Source of the DNA: Colivivens sp963640465
GTDB taxonomy: Bacteria > Bacteroidota > Bacteroidia > Bacteroidales > Bacteroidaceae
Reading direction: 5' to 3'
DNA: 54,855 nucleotides
Assembly (NCBI GenBank): GCA_963640465.1
Contig: CAVHYP010000010.1
Span: 1-54,855, forward strand
The notes beneath the pieces were generated by a model. The model was not told where the DNA came from and did no database searches. It saw nothing but the letters and a program-made list of their open reading frames with translations. Shown here piece by piece: positions 33,151 through 43,079 of this stretch; positions within the stretch are counted from its first letter, which is position 1; each line of letters opens with the position of its first letter. A program made the position numbers and the translations under genes.

Positions 33151-35427
33151 TTAGCTGTTTGCATAGCTGTGCATTCCTCCGAGGAAGAAGTTGACTCCGA
33201 AGTATGTGATGAGAACGGTGAGGAATGCCAGTATCATATATATATGGAGGTGGCGTGGCTGCTCGAACCATCGCAGTGACGCGCGGTGAAGCGGGAAGGC
33301 ATAGACAAGCATGGTGATAAGTGCCCATACTTCCTTCGGATCCCATCCCCAGTAGCGTCCCCAACTGACATTTGCCCATACTGCACCGATGAAGATGCCG
33401 GCTGTGAGCAGAAATTCTGCGGGGTAGAGCATCTGGTGCGAGTTGCGCATCAACTGCTGGCTGAGGCTTTGGCGCGATTCGCTGTCCTTCTTCTGCAGGT
33501 CTACTGCCAGTCCTGCAATGCTGTTGAGCATGATGAAGGCAAAGAGTGTGTACGACAGCATGATGATGCAGACGTGGATGCTGAGCAACGGTGAGGAGAG
33601 CACAGGCATCAGCGGTGTGATCTGTGGGTTGGACTGTCCCATCATTGATACGAGAAGGGTGAGTCCTGCCATGATGAGCCCGAATGAGGGGATGAGCTGG
33701 GATTTCTTCCATAGGCCGAGGGTGATCGCAAGGCTGCACAACGACATGAACTGCATGGTCTCGTATCCGTTTGCCAATGGCAGATGACCCGATACGATGC
33801 CGCGCAGACTGATGAAGTAAATCAGATAGAGCGTGCTCAGCGCGCAGACTGCAATCAGCGTGCCTGACAACCATTTGGGCGATTTCCTGCCTTTGAGGGT
33901 GAATGTCAAGCCTGCTATGAACATCGCGATGCCGATGGCAAGCAATGCCATAGCCAGCGGCTTGGTGTAGTCGCTGGAGTTGTAGATCAATTCGGACTTG
34001 AAGGCAAAGTCGGTCGGGAGGTTTTCTGATCCGACGGTCTTGACCTGGTACCTGCGGATTTTCCCTGCTATCTCCTTTATGGTCTTGTAGTCTTTCATCA
34101 CCGACAACTCATAGATGTAGTCCAGCGTGTGCTTGATGAAGTACCACTGTTCGTTGGATATGGCGCCGGGCAGATTTTCGTCCTGGGAGAACCATGCCAG
34201 CGTGAAACTCTTGAGCGACTCGTCGATGTGGTGTACGGAGTCTTCGATGAACTGCGAGCTGGAGATGGGGTAAATCTTTGCCAACTGTCCGTTGAGATGC
34301 ATCCGGAGTATGTTCATCTTCTCGTCGGTCTCGGTGATGGCGCGTGAGTCTGTCACTTCCTTGCCCTGGTGGATGTCGGCTACAGCATCTTCAAGCAGAT
34401 ATTTTCCGTTGCTGAAGAAATCTGCATAGCTCACGTATTTTGCATCCGTGCCCAGTAGCTGCTTGGTGTGTCCGCCTTTTACCTTGATTATCGGCTCGTC
34501 GAGCCACGACATGGCGTAGAGCATCCATCCTGTGAACACTTGTTCGGATGTGTAGCCTTTGTATTCGGGACTTCCGTAGAGTTTGGTGGTGAAGTCGCAG
34601 GCAACGGTCTGAAGCGGACATATTCTGCCGTTGTAGTAGGTGTAGATTGAGCCGAACTGTTGGGCTACGTCCTTCGGAAGCACTTTGCCTTCGGCTGATG
34701 CTCCAAGACTGAGGAAGGAAAAGAAGAGGACGGTGGCTGACCTAACTATGGTCTTGTTGCGCAGCAGGCGTCTGAACCCTTCGCCTGGCAGAACGAGAAA
34801 GAGCAACATTGAGACTACGAGCAAGGCATAGCCGGTGTAGGTCACACCGATGCCCCATGGGTCGTGGCAGATGGAGAGGTATGTCCCTTGTTGGTCGACA
34901 TCGTAGCCCGACTGATAGAAGCGGTACGCACCGTATTCTCCTATGTTGTTCATTGATATGTTCATTGTGGCATGGTCGGTGCCGTCGGTCACTTTCACTT
35001 CCGACCGATAGTCCATGGCTGACATTGTGCCAGGGTATGTCTGCAGTTGGAATTTCTTAAGGCTTACCTTGAACGGCAACATGTCGATGCTGCCTGTCTC
35101 CTTGTTCTCGTAGACATTGGTGGCTTCGCCAGTGCGCAGATGCATGGTGCCCTGGATGCCGAAGATGTGAGTGATGAGTGCGCCTGCCAGGATGATGATG
35201 AACGAACAATGAAGCAGGGTAGAGGCAGGACGGCGGAATATTTTCCGCTTTATCAGATAAACAAGGGCTGCAACACATTCAATTGCCCACAGCGATGCAA
35301 ACCACCATGAACCGTAGATGTTGCCGACTACGGCAGGAGTGCCTGCGGTTTTCTCGTATATTGTGGCAACTACCAGTGTCGCTATCAGGATTGCCAGCAG
35401 ACTGAACGTAAATATCTTCAACTTCAT
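33151..35427 (-). CDS. ccsA: fused cytochrome c biogenesis protein CcsBA (ResB-CcsA)
   Basis: A 758-residue membrane protein of cytochrome c maturation system II, which moves heme out and attaches it to CXXCH motifs in the periplasm. The N-terminal third is ResB/CcsB-like, with helices at about 8-28, 40-58 and 70-92 and a helix near 205-225, followed by a large periplasmic part. The C-terminal third is CcsA, with six or more helices, conserved His residues (for example LSIHVCIIMLSYTLFAF) and the heme-handling motif SWGRYWGWDPKEVWALI. The ATG at 35427 replaces an upstream TTG. It is 207 nt downstream of a di-heme cytochrome gene, which gives it an obvious client. Confidence 0.88.
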   Translation of the reverse strand: MKLKIFTFSLLAILIATLVVATIYEKTAGTPAVVGNIYGSWWFASLWAIECVAALVYLIKRKIFRRPASTLLHCSFIIILAGALITHIFGIQGTMHLRTGEATNVYENKETGSIDMLPFKVSLKKFQLQTYPGTMSAMDYRSEVKVTDGTDHATMNISMNNIGEYGAYRFYQSGYDVDQQGTYLSICHDPWGIGVTYTGYALLVVSMLLFLVLPGEGFRRLLRNKTIVRSATVLFFSFLSLGASAEGKVLPKDVAQQFGSIYTYYNGRICPLQTVACDFTTKLYGSPEYKGYTSEQVFTGWMLYAMSWLDEPIIKVKGGHTKQLLGTDAKYVSYADFFSNGKYLLEDAVADIHQGKEVTDSRAITETDEKMNILRMHLNGQLAKIYPISSSQFIEDSVHHIDESLKSFTLAWFSQDENLPGAISNEQWYFIKHTLDYIYELSVMKDYKTIKEIAGKIRRYQVKTVGSENLPTDFAFKSELIYNSSDYTKPLAMALLAIGIAMFIAGLTFTLKGRKSPKWLSGTLIAVCALSTLYLIYFISLRGIVSGHLPLANGYETMQFMSLCSLAITLGLWKKSQLIPSFGLIMAGLTLLVSMMGQSNPQITPLMPVLSSPLLSIHVCIIMLSYTLFAFIMLNSIAGLAVDLQKKDSESRQSLSQQLMRNSHQMLYPAEFLLTAGIFIGAVWANVSWGRYWGWDPKEVWALITMLVYAFPLHRASLRWFEQPRHLHIYMILAFLTVLITYFGVNFFLGGMHSYANS

Positions 35428-35517
35428 TGTCAATTGATTTCTTGTCTATATAAAACGTAAAATGTAAGTGGATATTGTATGTTGTACAACACTGAATGTT
35501 GTGCGGCTTATAACACT

Positions 35518-35554
35518 GAAACTGCTCTTCCGAGCAAAACAGAAGAGCAGTTTC
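35518..35554 (-). terminator. Strong hairpin between the di-heme protein gene and ccsBA
   Basis: A perfect 13-bp stem (GAAACTGCTCTTC with GAAGAGCAGTTTC) with an 11-nt loop. Neither side has a T-run, so it may be an RNA-stability or processing hairpin inside the operon instead of a true terminator. Confidence 0.45.
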
Positions 35555-35634
35555 GTGTGATTGGTGTATCCGATGGCTGTTTCCATAAATCGCTTGGATG
35601 TGGAATTCACGTGAACAGCCTCTTGCCGGAAAGA

Positions 35635-37290
35635 TTAGATTGAGTCGACAAACTTGATGACGGCTGCGCGCTTTGTGCTTGACAGCTTGCGGAATTTCTC
35701 GACTGACTTGCGTGCGTCGGAGTCTTTTGAACCATGCCACATGATGGCTTCAAGTGTGTTGCGTGCACGGCAGTCGTGCATACGTGAGTCTTGTCCGTCG
35801 TAGGCTACACCCATGCAGAGCTTTGCAAGTCCGCGTCCCCAGAGTGGGGTAGTGCGGCACCATCCTGTGCGGATGTCGTTCTGCATGAACAGACGGTGCT
35901 GTACCATATCGGTGTAAGGCCAAATCTTCTGGTGAGGGAAGCGTGGCATGTCAGAGTTAGTGAAGAGGCCGTTCGGATCTTCAATCTCGTCAGCTCCAGT
36001 TGTCCATGATGGACGGTGGCATTGTGCACAGCCGATTTCTGTGAACAGTTTCTTTCCCTGCTGGAACTGCTTGGTGTCGACGTCGCGAGCTGCAGGTACG
36101 GCAAGTCCGCGGTGCCAAACCATCAGTGCTTTGTAGTCATCCTGTGACATCTCGGCATCGAGGTCTGTGCGTGTCAGATAGTTGTAGATGTCGGTCTCCA
36201 CATTGCCTGTCTTTTTCTCTTTCGGGAAGTAGGTGTAGAAGTCTTTCTGCACGTCGGGGTCCTTGGATGAAACTTCTGCATAGTAAGAGTGTGTCTGTTT
36301 CTTTGCATTGTAGTTGAGGTCGAGGTAGTGGTAGCGGCGGTCTGGACGTGTCACGTTGGTGATGTTCCAGATGGCATTTGCACCAGGACCGTCAAGCACT
36401 GGTCCGCGTGACATTGCATAGGTGAAGCGGCGAACATATTGCTTGCCGGTTGCACCGGTGTAGTAGCCTACCCATTCGTTTGTCTCCTGGTTGAAGTAGG
36501 ATGGATTGAGGGTTACGTATGGTGACTCTTTCTTCCACTGGTTGATGATTGCAGTGTCGGGGATGGCATCGAGAAGCCCTGTACCATAGATTCCGATGGT
36601 GGTCTCGAGGCGGACTCCGATTTCACTTGCATCGACCACTACATTCTCTCCGTTGCGCTGAACAACGATTGGTGCATAGTATGCGTCCTGTGGGATGGTC
36701 ACTTCCGGATAGATGAGGCTGTAGGTCTCGCCGTCGTCAAACTTGTTCCCCCATTCATCGGTGTATGATTTCCAATCAATGCTGATTTTGGTTTCGTCGA
36801 TTGGTGCCTTGAACGGATAGACTGCTGCTGTCTGTGGCATACCTGCAACTGAGCGGATGTAGGCATTGGTTTGCTTGTCGTAGATCACGAGCAGATAGCC
36901 GTTGCCCATTGTCGACTCGCGGTAGTTGGACTGGCGCTTTCCGTGTCCGTAACCCGGGTGGCAATAAAGACAACCTTTGCGTACATAGACTGGTCCGAGT
37001 CCGCGGAAGGCAGAGGTGCTGTCCTGCCCGAAGTCACGCTCGAAGATGGTTTCTCCACGCTGGAAGTAAGCATTGAATGTGGCATCGTCTTCCACTACTG
37101 GCGCTGCCTGCTTGTAGGCGAAAGATGATTCGGTGAATGCGGTGCCGAGCTTTCCTCCTGCATAGTACTCTTCACTGAGTTCTGTTGTCCCTTTTTTTGG
37201 GTCTTCCGATGAATTGTCATCGTCTGAACATGCTGTGGTAAGTAATAGCCCAGAGGTGAGAAGACAACTGTAAAATACGTATTTGTTCAT
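35635..37290 (-). CDS. di-heme cytochrome c lipoprotein (DHOR/DUF1111 oxidoreductase)
   Basis: A 551-residue lipoprotein (lipobox TTAC, Cys21). Two heme sites are visible: CLYCH at 107-111 and CAQCH at 421-425. The tail with TTPLWGRGLA and TLEAIMWHGSKD is the signature of the di-heme oxidoreductase family once called thiol oxidoreductase. Members are common beside imelysin genes in iron-uptake clusters. It could oxidise or reduce iron or pass electrons at the periplasmic face; the substrate is not proved. It lies 130 nt after the imelysin gene and before ccsBA, the enzyme needed to load its hemes. Confidence 0.82.
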   Translation of the reverse strand: MNKYVFYSCLLTSGLLLTTACSDDDNSSEDPKKGTTELSEEYYAGGKLGTAFTESSFAYKQAAPVVEDDATFNAYFQRGETIFERDFGQDSTSAFRGLGPVYVRKGCLYCHPGYGHGKRQSNYRESTMGNGYLLVIYDKQTNAYIRSVAGMPQTAAVYPFKAPIDETKISIDWKSYTDEWGNKFDDGETYSLIYPEVTIPQDAYYAPIVVQRNGENVVVDASEIGVRLETTIGIYGTGLLDAIPDTAIINQWKKESPYVTLNPSYFNQETNEWVGYYTGATGKQYVRRFTYAMSRGPVLDGPGANAIWNITNVTRPDRRYHYLDLNYNAKKQTHSYYAEVSSKDPDVQKDFYTYFPKEKKTGNVETDIYNYLTRTDLDAEMSQDDYKALMVWHRGLAVPAARDVDTKQFQQGKKLFTEIGCAQCHRPSWTTGADEIEDPNGLFTNSDMPRFPHQKIWPYTDMVQHRLFMQNDIRTGWCRTTPLWGRGLAKLCMGVAYDGQDSRMHDCRARNTLEAIMWHGSKDSDARKSVEKFRKLSSTKRAAVIKFVDSI

Positions 37291-37420
37291 AATGTATTTG
37301 ATATTTATTTCTACCGCTAAGTCACCACCCGAAATCGCATCGGGCGGTGACTAACGAATTTAGATATATTTATATGGCTTATTTGAGATTTCCAAATTAT
37401 TGTGCCTTGGGTTTCCCCGA

Positions 37421-38569
37421 TTATTCTGCCAGCTTCTGGCTCAATGTCTTCATCGCATCGTCGAAGTCGTGGATGGCTTCCATTGCAGTTGCGCAAGATT
37501 TGTCGGTGAAGTTGAGCGCGAATGGTTCTTTCATGCCTTTGATTGCAGTGAGTGCATTCTCAAGTGTTGACTTCAGCTTTGCTGCTTCTGTCGGGTAGTT
37601 TGCCATGCAGTATGCCATCAGTGATGTTGCAGTGTATTCTTCCTTCTGGAATCCGCCGTAGATGGTGAACTGGCAACCCTTGATGTTGTCGTAGAAGTCG
37701 GTGATTGAGTTGTAGGCATGTGGTGACTCGATGTAGTCTTTTCTCACTCCGGTGTAGCAGTTGCCGATCTTTGAGTCGGCTACCTCGGTTGCGATGTCGC
37801 TTGCACCTGCAAGAATATCTACTGAAGCGAGGGTGATGGTTCTGTAGGTTGAACCAGCCTTGCCTGCATTGATGAAGTTCTCGCCGTAGTTGATTGACGA
37901 CTCGAACTCATTTTCATCGAGGATTGCCTGCTGCTCTTCGTCAACATCTCCGCCCCATGAGCTTACGAGTTTGATTGAAGCGAGGTAGAGGTCGCTGGCT
38001 GCTTCTGCGCAGAACCACTTCTCGTTGGCGGTGATGTCTTCAATCTTGCGTGGATTGCCTTCGCGGAAGAGTAAATACTCAACAGCGTGGAAACCTGTGA
38101 GGTTCTGACCTGTTGCGATTGCTTCGGCTACAGTTGCCTGTGCATCCTCGTTGGTTGCAAGGTCTGGGAAACGCTTGATGTATCCGTCGAATGCCTTGCT
38201 GTCGAACGGCCATGTATCTGTGTGGGGGTCGATTGAATAGTCGGTTGCAGCTCCGAAGAGGAATGCTTCTGACCACTCCCAGTACTGACGTGCTGTCTTC
38301 CATGCGTTGCATGCTGCGTCAACGTCTGCCTGTGTTTCCAGATCCTGTACTTTTGCCAAGAGGTCTTTGTCCGCATTCATCAGTGCGGTGTAAACTGGGT
38401 GAACTGACTTGGTGATGAATTCCTGATTGGTCACTGTAAGGAATGTTTCCTTTGCATTGGTGTTGTCACCATTGTCGCCGTTGTTGTCATCATCGCTACA
38501 AGAAACTGTAGTGAGAGCTACAGCTGCCATCATTGCAACTGTGAGCATTGATTTAATTTTCAATTCCAT
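37421..38569 (-). CDS. imelysin-family (M75) lipoprotein
   Basis: A 382-residue lipoprotein (lipobox TVSC, Cys24, then an Asp/Asn-rich linker). It has the imelysin motif GxHxxE in LTGFHAVEYLLFREG (about residue 157) and mostly helical text, as in the IrpA/ICMP/EfeO group that binds ferric iron or heme at the cell surface or periplasm. No protease activity is expected despite the M75 label. It sits between the outer-membrane barrel gene and the di-heme gene, all in one direction, so iron or heme acquisition is the most likely job. Confidence 0.85.
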   Translation of the reverse strand: MELKIKSMLTVAMMAAVALTTVSCSDDDNNGDNGDNTNAKETFLTVTNQEFITKSVHPVYTALMNADKDLLAKVQDLETQADVDAACNAWKTARQYWEWSEAFLFGAATDYSIDPHTDTWPFDSKAFDGYIKRFPDLATNEDAQATVAEAIATGQNLTGFHAVEYLLFREGNPRKIEDITANEKWFCAEAASDLYLASIKLVSSWGGDVDEEQQAILDENEFESSINYGENFINAGKAGSTYRTITLASVDILAGASDIATEVADSKIGNCYTGVRKDYIESPHAYNSITDFYDNIKGCQFTIYGGFQKEEYTATSLMAYCMANYPTEAAKLKSTLENALTAIKGMKEPFALNFTDKSCATAMEAIHDFDDAMKTLSQKLAE

Positions 38570-38655
38570 TGTTTTATGCTTTATTTTTTTGTTTTAGTTT
38601 GTCCGTTGTTCTGTGATGGAGAATCCAAATTGATATTGTTCCCTTTGGTATTTTA

Positions 38656-39981
38656 TCAGAGGAACCATCCGCAGTAGGCTACACCGATGCTGATGCTTGG
38701 CTCGTTGTTGTACTCACTTTTGAGGAAGCGCTCTGACCATTCGCCCTTGATTACGATTTGTGGAACCGGGTAGTAGTTTGCACCGAAGGCTAGGCGTTTG
38801 TTCTCTGTCCATCCGTATGCTGACTTCTGGTTGCCTGCTGCATAGGCGTTGTACATCTCGTAGCGTCCGAAGAGATAGAGCTTCTGTTCGCCTTTGAGTT
38901 TCTCGATTTGTGAGAATACGTCGTAACCGGCTTCGATGCCTACTGAATAAGCGTTCTTTGCTACCGGCTGGTGCTTTGACGGGCTTCCATCCTGACCTGA
39001 GTGACTTGGGAATGACTTGTTGTAGGCGCTGATTTGCTTGTGACCGCCAAGGTGGGCATAGTCGGCATTTCCGCGCACAATCCAGTTCCAGCGGTTGAGC
39101 ATGAAGTCGAATGAACCGATGGCAAGACTGCCCTTCACCTTTGAGTAGCTTCCGCCTATGGAGCGGAGTGTGTTCTGGAATGTCTGTCCGTAGTATCCGC
39201 TGAGGCTGAGGCGAAGTCCCTTTACTGAGTAGTTGTCGATGCGGAGTGCGCCTGCATATTTGTTTGCAATCTTGAACTCGTAGGGGCTTACCGCTCCGTA
39301 GTGTACAAAGCTGTAACTGCCGAAGCGTTCAGAGTCGAGGCCGGAGAGGAACTGTGCGTCATAACCCCAGTCGCCAATGCGTCCCCAGAGTGAAATACCT
39401 ACCTGGTGCCATGTGCAAGGGAAAATTGTGTTTTCGCCTTCTGGACGGTAGACGGTGAAGAACTCGGTTGGCATGTGGTATTTGTTGGTTGCTCCCACTG
39501 GCACGATGATTTCACCCATCTTGAGGTTCAGTGCCTTCGAGAACTCCTTGTTAATCCAGAACTGCTCCAGTGCTACTTCTCCGCCTTTCTCCACTTCAGC
39601 CTCGTATTCTCCGGCTTCATCGGCCTCGAGTTCTACTGCTGATTCAGTGCCGCCGTGCTCGAATTCGATTTCGCTTCCGAAAGTCCAGCCTTTGCCGAAG
39701 TCATAGCCGATGTTGATGGTCACGTGCGGAAGGTCGAATTTGCCGTGGCTTGGGTCGTCCTTGTGGTCCTCAGCCTTGGTGTAGCGGTAGATGTTGTCGC
39801 TGTAGAAGTTGCGTGTCATGACAGCCTCGCCATATCCACCGAGTGACAGACGTGAGAGAGCCTTCTCCAGTTTTGTTTCCTTTTCCTTTCCTGATTCTGA
39901 TGATTGTGCAGATGCACTTGTTGTGACTCCCGCCATAGCAAGTGCAACTGCTCCGGTGTATAAAAACTTATGTAATTTCAT
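38656..39981 (-). CDS. outer-membrane porin-like beta-barrel protein
   Basis: A 441-residue protein with a signal peptide (ends ASAQ near residue 26), then a short coiled-coil-like stretch KEKETKLEKALSRLSLGGYG and a barrel of alternating strands (TINIGYDFGKGWTFGSEIEF, LRLSLSGYYGQTF, LYLFGRYEMYNAY). An acidic loop, VELEADEAGEYEAEVEKGGE (about 115-135), could bind cations. It leads the imelysin/di-heme/CcsBA run and has the operon promoter, so it may let iron complexes cross the outer membrane. No plug or TonB box is visible, so it is no TonB-dependent receptor. The exact family is uncertain. Confidence 0.72.
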   Translation of the reverse strand: MKLHKFLYTGAVALAMAGVTTSASAQSSESGKEKETKLEKALSRLSLGGYGEAVMTRNFYSDNIYRYTKAEDHKDDPSHGKFDLPHVTINIGYDFGKGWTFGSEIEFEHGGTESAVELEADEAGEYEAEVEKGGEVALEQFWINKEFSKALNLKMGEIIVPVGATNKYHMPTEFFTVYRPEGENTIFPCTWHQVGISLWGRIGDWGYDAQFLSGLDSERFGSYSFVHYGAVSPYEFKIANKYAGALRIDNYSVKGLRLSLSGYYGQTFQNTLRSIGGSYSKVKGSLAIGSFDFMLNRWNWIVRGNADYAHLGGHKQISAYNKSFPSHSGQDGSPSKHQPVAKNAYSVGIEAGYDVFSQIEKLKGEQKLYLFGRYEMYNAYAAGNQKSAYGWTENKRLAFGANYYPVPQIVIKGEWSERFLKSEYNNEPSISIGVAYCGWFL

Positions 39982-40171
39982 TTCTTCTTCGTCTTTTGTT
40001 GTTTGCTTTTTACCTTAATGTTTCGGTTTCTACTTCTACTTCTACGTTTTCTACGTTGTTTTTACGTGTTATACCTTATATTATTATTATGTTGTATACA
40101 TGATGTTTCGTTCCGTGTCTTCAAACGCTGTTTTTGAGTGCTTCCATCGCACTCTGTCTGAATTTCGAGTG

Positions 40172-40179
40172 CAAAGTTA
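40172..40179 (-). promoter_or_regulatory. -7 promoter element of the porin-imelysin operon
   Basis: The minus strand reads TAACTTTG, an exact match, with TTG 20 nt upstream. The expected leader is about 180 nt and contains repeated TTCTACT tracts (plus-strand AAGTAGAA sense reversed, 40026-40060). Confidence 0.65.
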
Positions 40180-40877
40180 CTGCCGTTTCCGCTGGTGGAC
40201 AATACTCATAAATGGGTAAACAGCGACTGTGGCGGAGAAATCATGCTGAAAATGTAGGCTTTTAGGGACTGTAGGATGCCTCAAAATTTGATTTTGCAAA
40301 GTGGAGTTTGCAAAAATGTGCAACGAATGATTCTTCCGGAGACGATGTGAATGTTCTCGTGCGTCAGCTCGCCCTTGTTTGTTCTGTTCGAACTCAAGTT
40401 TGCTTTAGGTTGGGAGCCGGCTCAATCTGGGGCTTGGCCGGGGTTCCAAATCTCTCTGCCTGGGAAAAAATATTTTTCTGACCGGAAAAATTGTTTTCTC
40501 TGACTAGGGAGCAAAATCGGCCTCTGTGGAGGGGGCGAAAGTGATGCTGCTGAATCACGATGCAAAGTTACGAAATCTGATAAGAACAATCGTGACTTAA
40601 TGTGACATTTTCTTGATTTTTTTAGCTTGAATAAAACGCTTAAAGCAAATGTCATGCGGATGGCATGATTGCTTCAACATTATATATATCTTTATTCCTC
40701 AATCTGTGTTTTATCTACTAAACAGATTCTCTCTGAGTTTGCCGGGTAGGGCAGTTCGGCAAGGATGGCAAGAAGGATGCGGCTGATGAATCACACGAAA
40801 TGGTTGTAGGTTTATGTGTGGCTGCATTTTATGAAATTATTTTCATGGTTTGATGTGTGAAGCTGAAGAATATTTTG
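40180..40877. other. Long gene-free divergent region
   Basis: About 700 nt between two divergent promoters with no supported gene. The minus strand has another exact TAACTTTG at 40570-40563 that faces no ORF. Downstream of it (40555-40400) the minus strand has paired G/C-rich and A/T-rich tracts and CAGAGA-AAA-TTTTTCC repeats (40450-40510), so a small RNA is possible. A block with TTGCAAAG-like repeats is at about 40285-40325. Confidence 0.45.
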
Positions 40878-40885
40878 TATCTTTG
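40878..40885 (+). promoter_or_regulatory. -7 promoter element of the MATE gene
   Basis: TATCTTTG, an exact match, 20 nt before the ATG; the leader would be only about 14 nt. Confidence 0.65.
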
Positions 40886-40905
40886 CAGAGTAAAAGTGAG
40901 AATGC

Positions 40906-42282
40906 ATGGCAATACGAGGCAAAGGAACGAGGACACCAAATGAACTTGGTACGGAGAAGATAGGCAAGTTGCTTATGATTTATGCGATACCGGCAGTGAT
41001 ATCCATGCTGGCTGCATCTGCCTATAACATAGTGGATAGGGCTTTCCTCGGACAGGGCGTCGGCGCTTTGGCAATTGCCGGACTTGCTTTGACTTTTCCC
41101 GTGATGAATCTCAGTGCTGCCTTCGGCGCAATGATTGGTGTGGGCGGTTCGACTCTGCTCTCAATCAAACTAGGACAGAAGGACTACGACACAGGCGAGC
41201 GAGTTTTGGGTAATATCATTTCCCTTAATATAATAATAGGTGTAGTGTTCGCCATCCTGGCAATAATTTTCATCGACCCGATGCTCAAGTTCTTTGGGGC
41301 AAGCGACCAGACTCTGCCTTATGCACGCGAGTACATGCTGATAATTCTGTACGGAAATGTCATTACACACCTGAGTCACGGCGAGACCAATGTGCTGAGA
41401 GTCATAGGCCATCCGAATAAGGCGATGACTTCGGTAATGCTGGGTGTCTTCGTGAACATCATGTTCGACTATATCTTCATAAACGTATTCAGGTGGGGCA
41501 TCGCTGGTGCTGCGTATGCCACCATCATATCACAGACCCTGTCTGTCATCTACTTGACTTATCACTTGTGCAACAAGAACGACAGGATTCACTTGAGGCG
41601 CGGCATCTATAAGATGACGACTAGGATCGTGAGGAATATATTTGCCATTGGCATTTCGCCGTTCTGCATGCAGTTGTGTGCCTGCTTGATTGTCACCTTG
41701 ATAAACAGAGGACTGCGCGATCATGGCGGCGACTTGGCAATCGGAGCCTACGGCATTGTGAACGGAATCACGTTCATGTTTGTGATGGTGGTGATTGGAA
41801 TCTGCCAGGGAATGCAACCGATTGCAGGCTACAACTATGGCGCACAGCAGTTCGACCGTGTGGTTTCGGTGCTGAAGTCTGCCATCATATATGCAACTAT
41901 AGTTATGACGCTGGGATTTGTGGTGTGCGAATTCTTTCCCCACATACCAATCGTGTTGTTCACGAATGACGAGGAAACAACCCGTCTGGCAATCGAAGGC
42001 ATGAGGATAATCGTACTGCTCAATCCGCTGGTAGGCTTCCAGATTGTGGTGGGCAACTTCTTCCAGAGCATAGGCATGGCAAAGAAGAGTATCTTCCTGT
42101 CGCTTACGCGTCAGTTGCTGTTCCTTGTGCCGTTGCTTCTCATCCTGCCACACTTCTTCGGAACGAAGGGCGTGTGGGCAAGCATCACTGTTGCCGACGG
42201 ATTGGCAATTCTCGTGTCATCGGCAATGCTGTGGCACTTCTTCAAGAAAGGATCATTCAGAAATACGGATATAGAACTTTGA
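40906..42282 (+). CDS. MATE family efflux transporter
   Basis: Inner-membrane Na+- or H+-driven exporter of 458 residues with 12 helices in two related halves. KIGKLLMIYAIPAVISMLAA with NIVDRAFLGQGVGALAIAGL at the start and IGICQGMQPIAGYNYGAQQF in the second half are typical of the bacterial NorM/DinF-like group. It exports cationic drugs or metabolites; no substrate can be named. The ATG at 40906 gives the usual short charged tail. The following kinase-like gene is 97 nt away. Confidence 0.9.
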   Translation: MAIRGKGTRTPNELGTEKIGKLLMIYAIPAVISMLAASAYNIVDRAFLGQGVGALAIAGLALTFPVMNLSAAFGAMIGVGGSTLLSIKLGQKDYDTGERVLGNIISLNIIIGVVFAILAIIFIDPMLKFFGASDQTLPYAREYMLIILYGNVITHLSHGETNVLRVIGHPNKAMTSVMLGVFVNIMFDYIFINVFRWGIAGAAYATIISQTLSVIYLTYHLCNKNDRIHLRRGIYKMTTRIVRNIFAIGISPFCMQLCACLIVTLINRGLRDHGGDLAIGAYGIVNGITFMFVMVVIGICQGMQPIAGYNYGAQQFDRVVSVLKSAIIYATIVMTLGFVVCEFFPHIPIVLFTNDEETTRLAIEGMRIIVLLNPLVGFQIVVGNFFQSIGMAKKSIFLSLTRQLLFLVPLLLILPHFFGTKGVWASITVADGLAILVSSAMLWHFFKKGSFRNTDIEL

Positions 42283-42379
42283 AAAGAGATAATAAACCAA
42301 TATAAATTAACGACTTAAAAAGATCACCCGCGAAAGGCCAGTGCAACGGAAACGGGGTGCGGTTCGGGTTTTTACAATT

Positions 42380-43012
42380 ATGGACAATTACGTTATTACA
42401 ATCGGAAGAGAAATCGGAAGTGGCGGTAAAGCCATAGGTGAAATCATTGCCAAAAGTCTGAACATCCCAATCTACGACAGCAGACTGATTCAGATGGCGG
42501 CAGAAGAAAGTGGATTCAATCCCGACTTGTTCAAAAATGCGGATGAGAAGGCAGAGAAGGGCGTTGTGTCAACAATCGCACGCAGCATCACATCACCTTT
42601 TGCCGCATTGGGCAATTTCTACAAGAACAGCGTGAGCAATGAATCGCTCTTCGAAGTGCAGAGCGAGATCATCCAGGAAAAGGCAAGCACGGAGAACTGC
42701 ATCATTGTGGGACGATGTGCAGACTACATCCTGAGAAACCACCCACGTCTGCTGAAGGTATTTGTTCGCGCAGACTATGAAGACCGCGTGAAGTTTATCT
42801 GTGAACGTTATGAACTCACACCTGCGAAGGCGCGCAGGCTCATCGACAAGACAGACAACCAGCGTAGTGAGTACCATGATTTCTACAGCGAGACAAACTG
42901 GGGCGACAGCCGTGCATACGACATCTGTGTCAACAGTTCGCTGATAGGGCTGGAGGGAACTGCCGAGTTCTTGCTCGACTTTGCACACAAGTACCTGAAG
43001 ATAGAAGAATAA
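42380..43012 (+). CDS. cytidylate kinase-like family protein
   Basis: A P-loop protein of 210 residues starting MDNYVITIGREIGSGGKAIG, where GREIGSGG is the nucleotide loop of the cytidylate-kinase-like group common in gut anaerobes. IIVGRCADYILRNHPRLLKV and VKFICERYELTPAKARRLID fit the NMP-kinase fold. It is not the essential CMP kinase itself, which starts with IAIDGPAGSGKST, so the substrate is open. The ATG at 42380 is chosen, as an upstream GTG would give an untypical tail. It is next to a MATE exporter and an AspT-like transporter. Confidence 0.8.
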   Translation: MDNYVITIGREIGSGGKAIGEIIAKSLNIPIYDSRLIQMAAEESGFNPDLFKNADEKAEKGVVSTIARSITSPFAALGNFYKNSVSNESLFEVQSEIIQEKASTENCIIVGRCADYILRNHPRLLKVFVRADYEDRVKFICERYELTPAKARRLIDKTDNQRSEYHDFYSETNWGDSRAYDICVNSSLIGLEGTAEFLLDFAHKYLKIEE

Positions 43013-43079
43013 AATAGAGGACGCAAGGTGCGCCCCCGTCTCAATAAGTATAACTGTTTAGGTAAATTAGATTAAGGAA

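Noticed and set aside
40422..40655. Minus-strand ORF of 77 codons in the 40-kb divergent region
   Set aside because: Its start lies upstream of the nearby promoter-like box and the composition (Ser/Pro/Arg/Phe) looks random.
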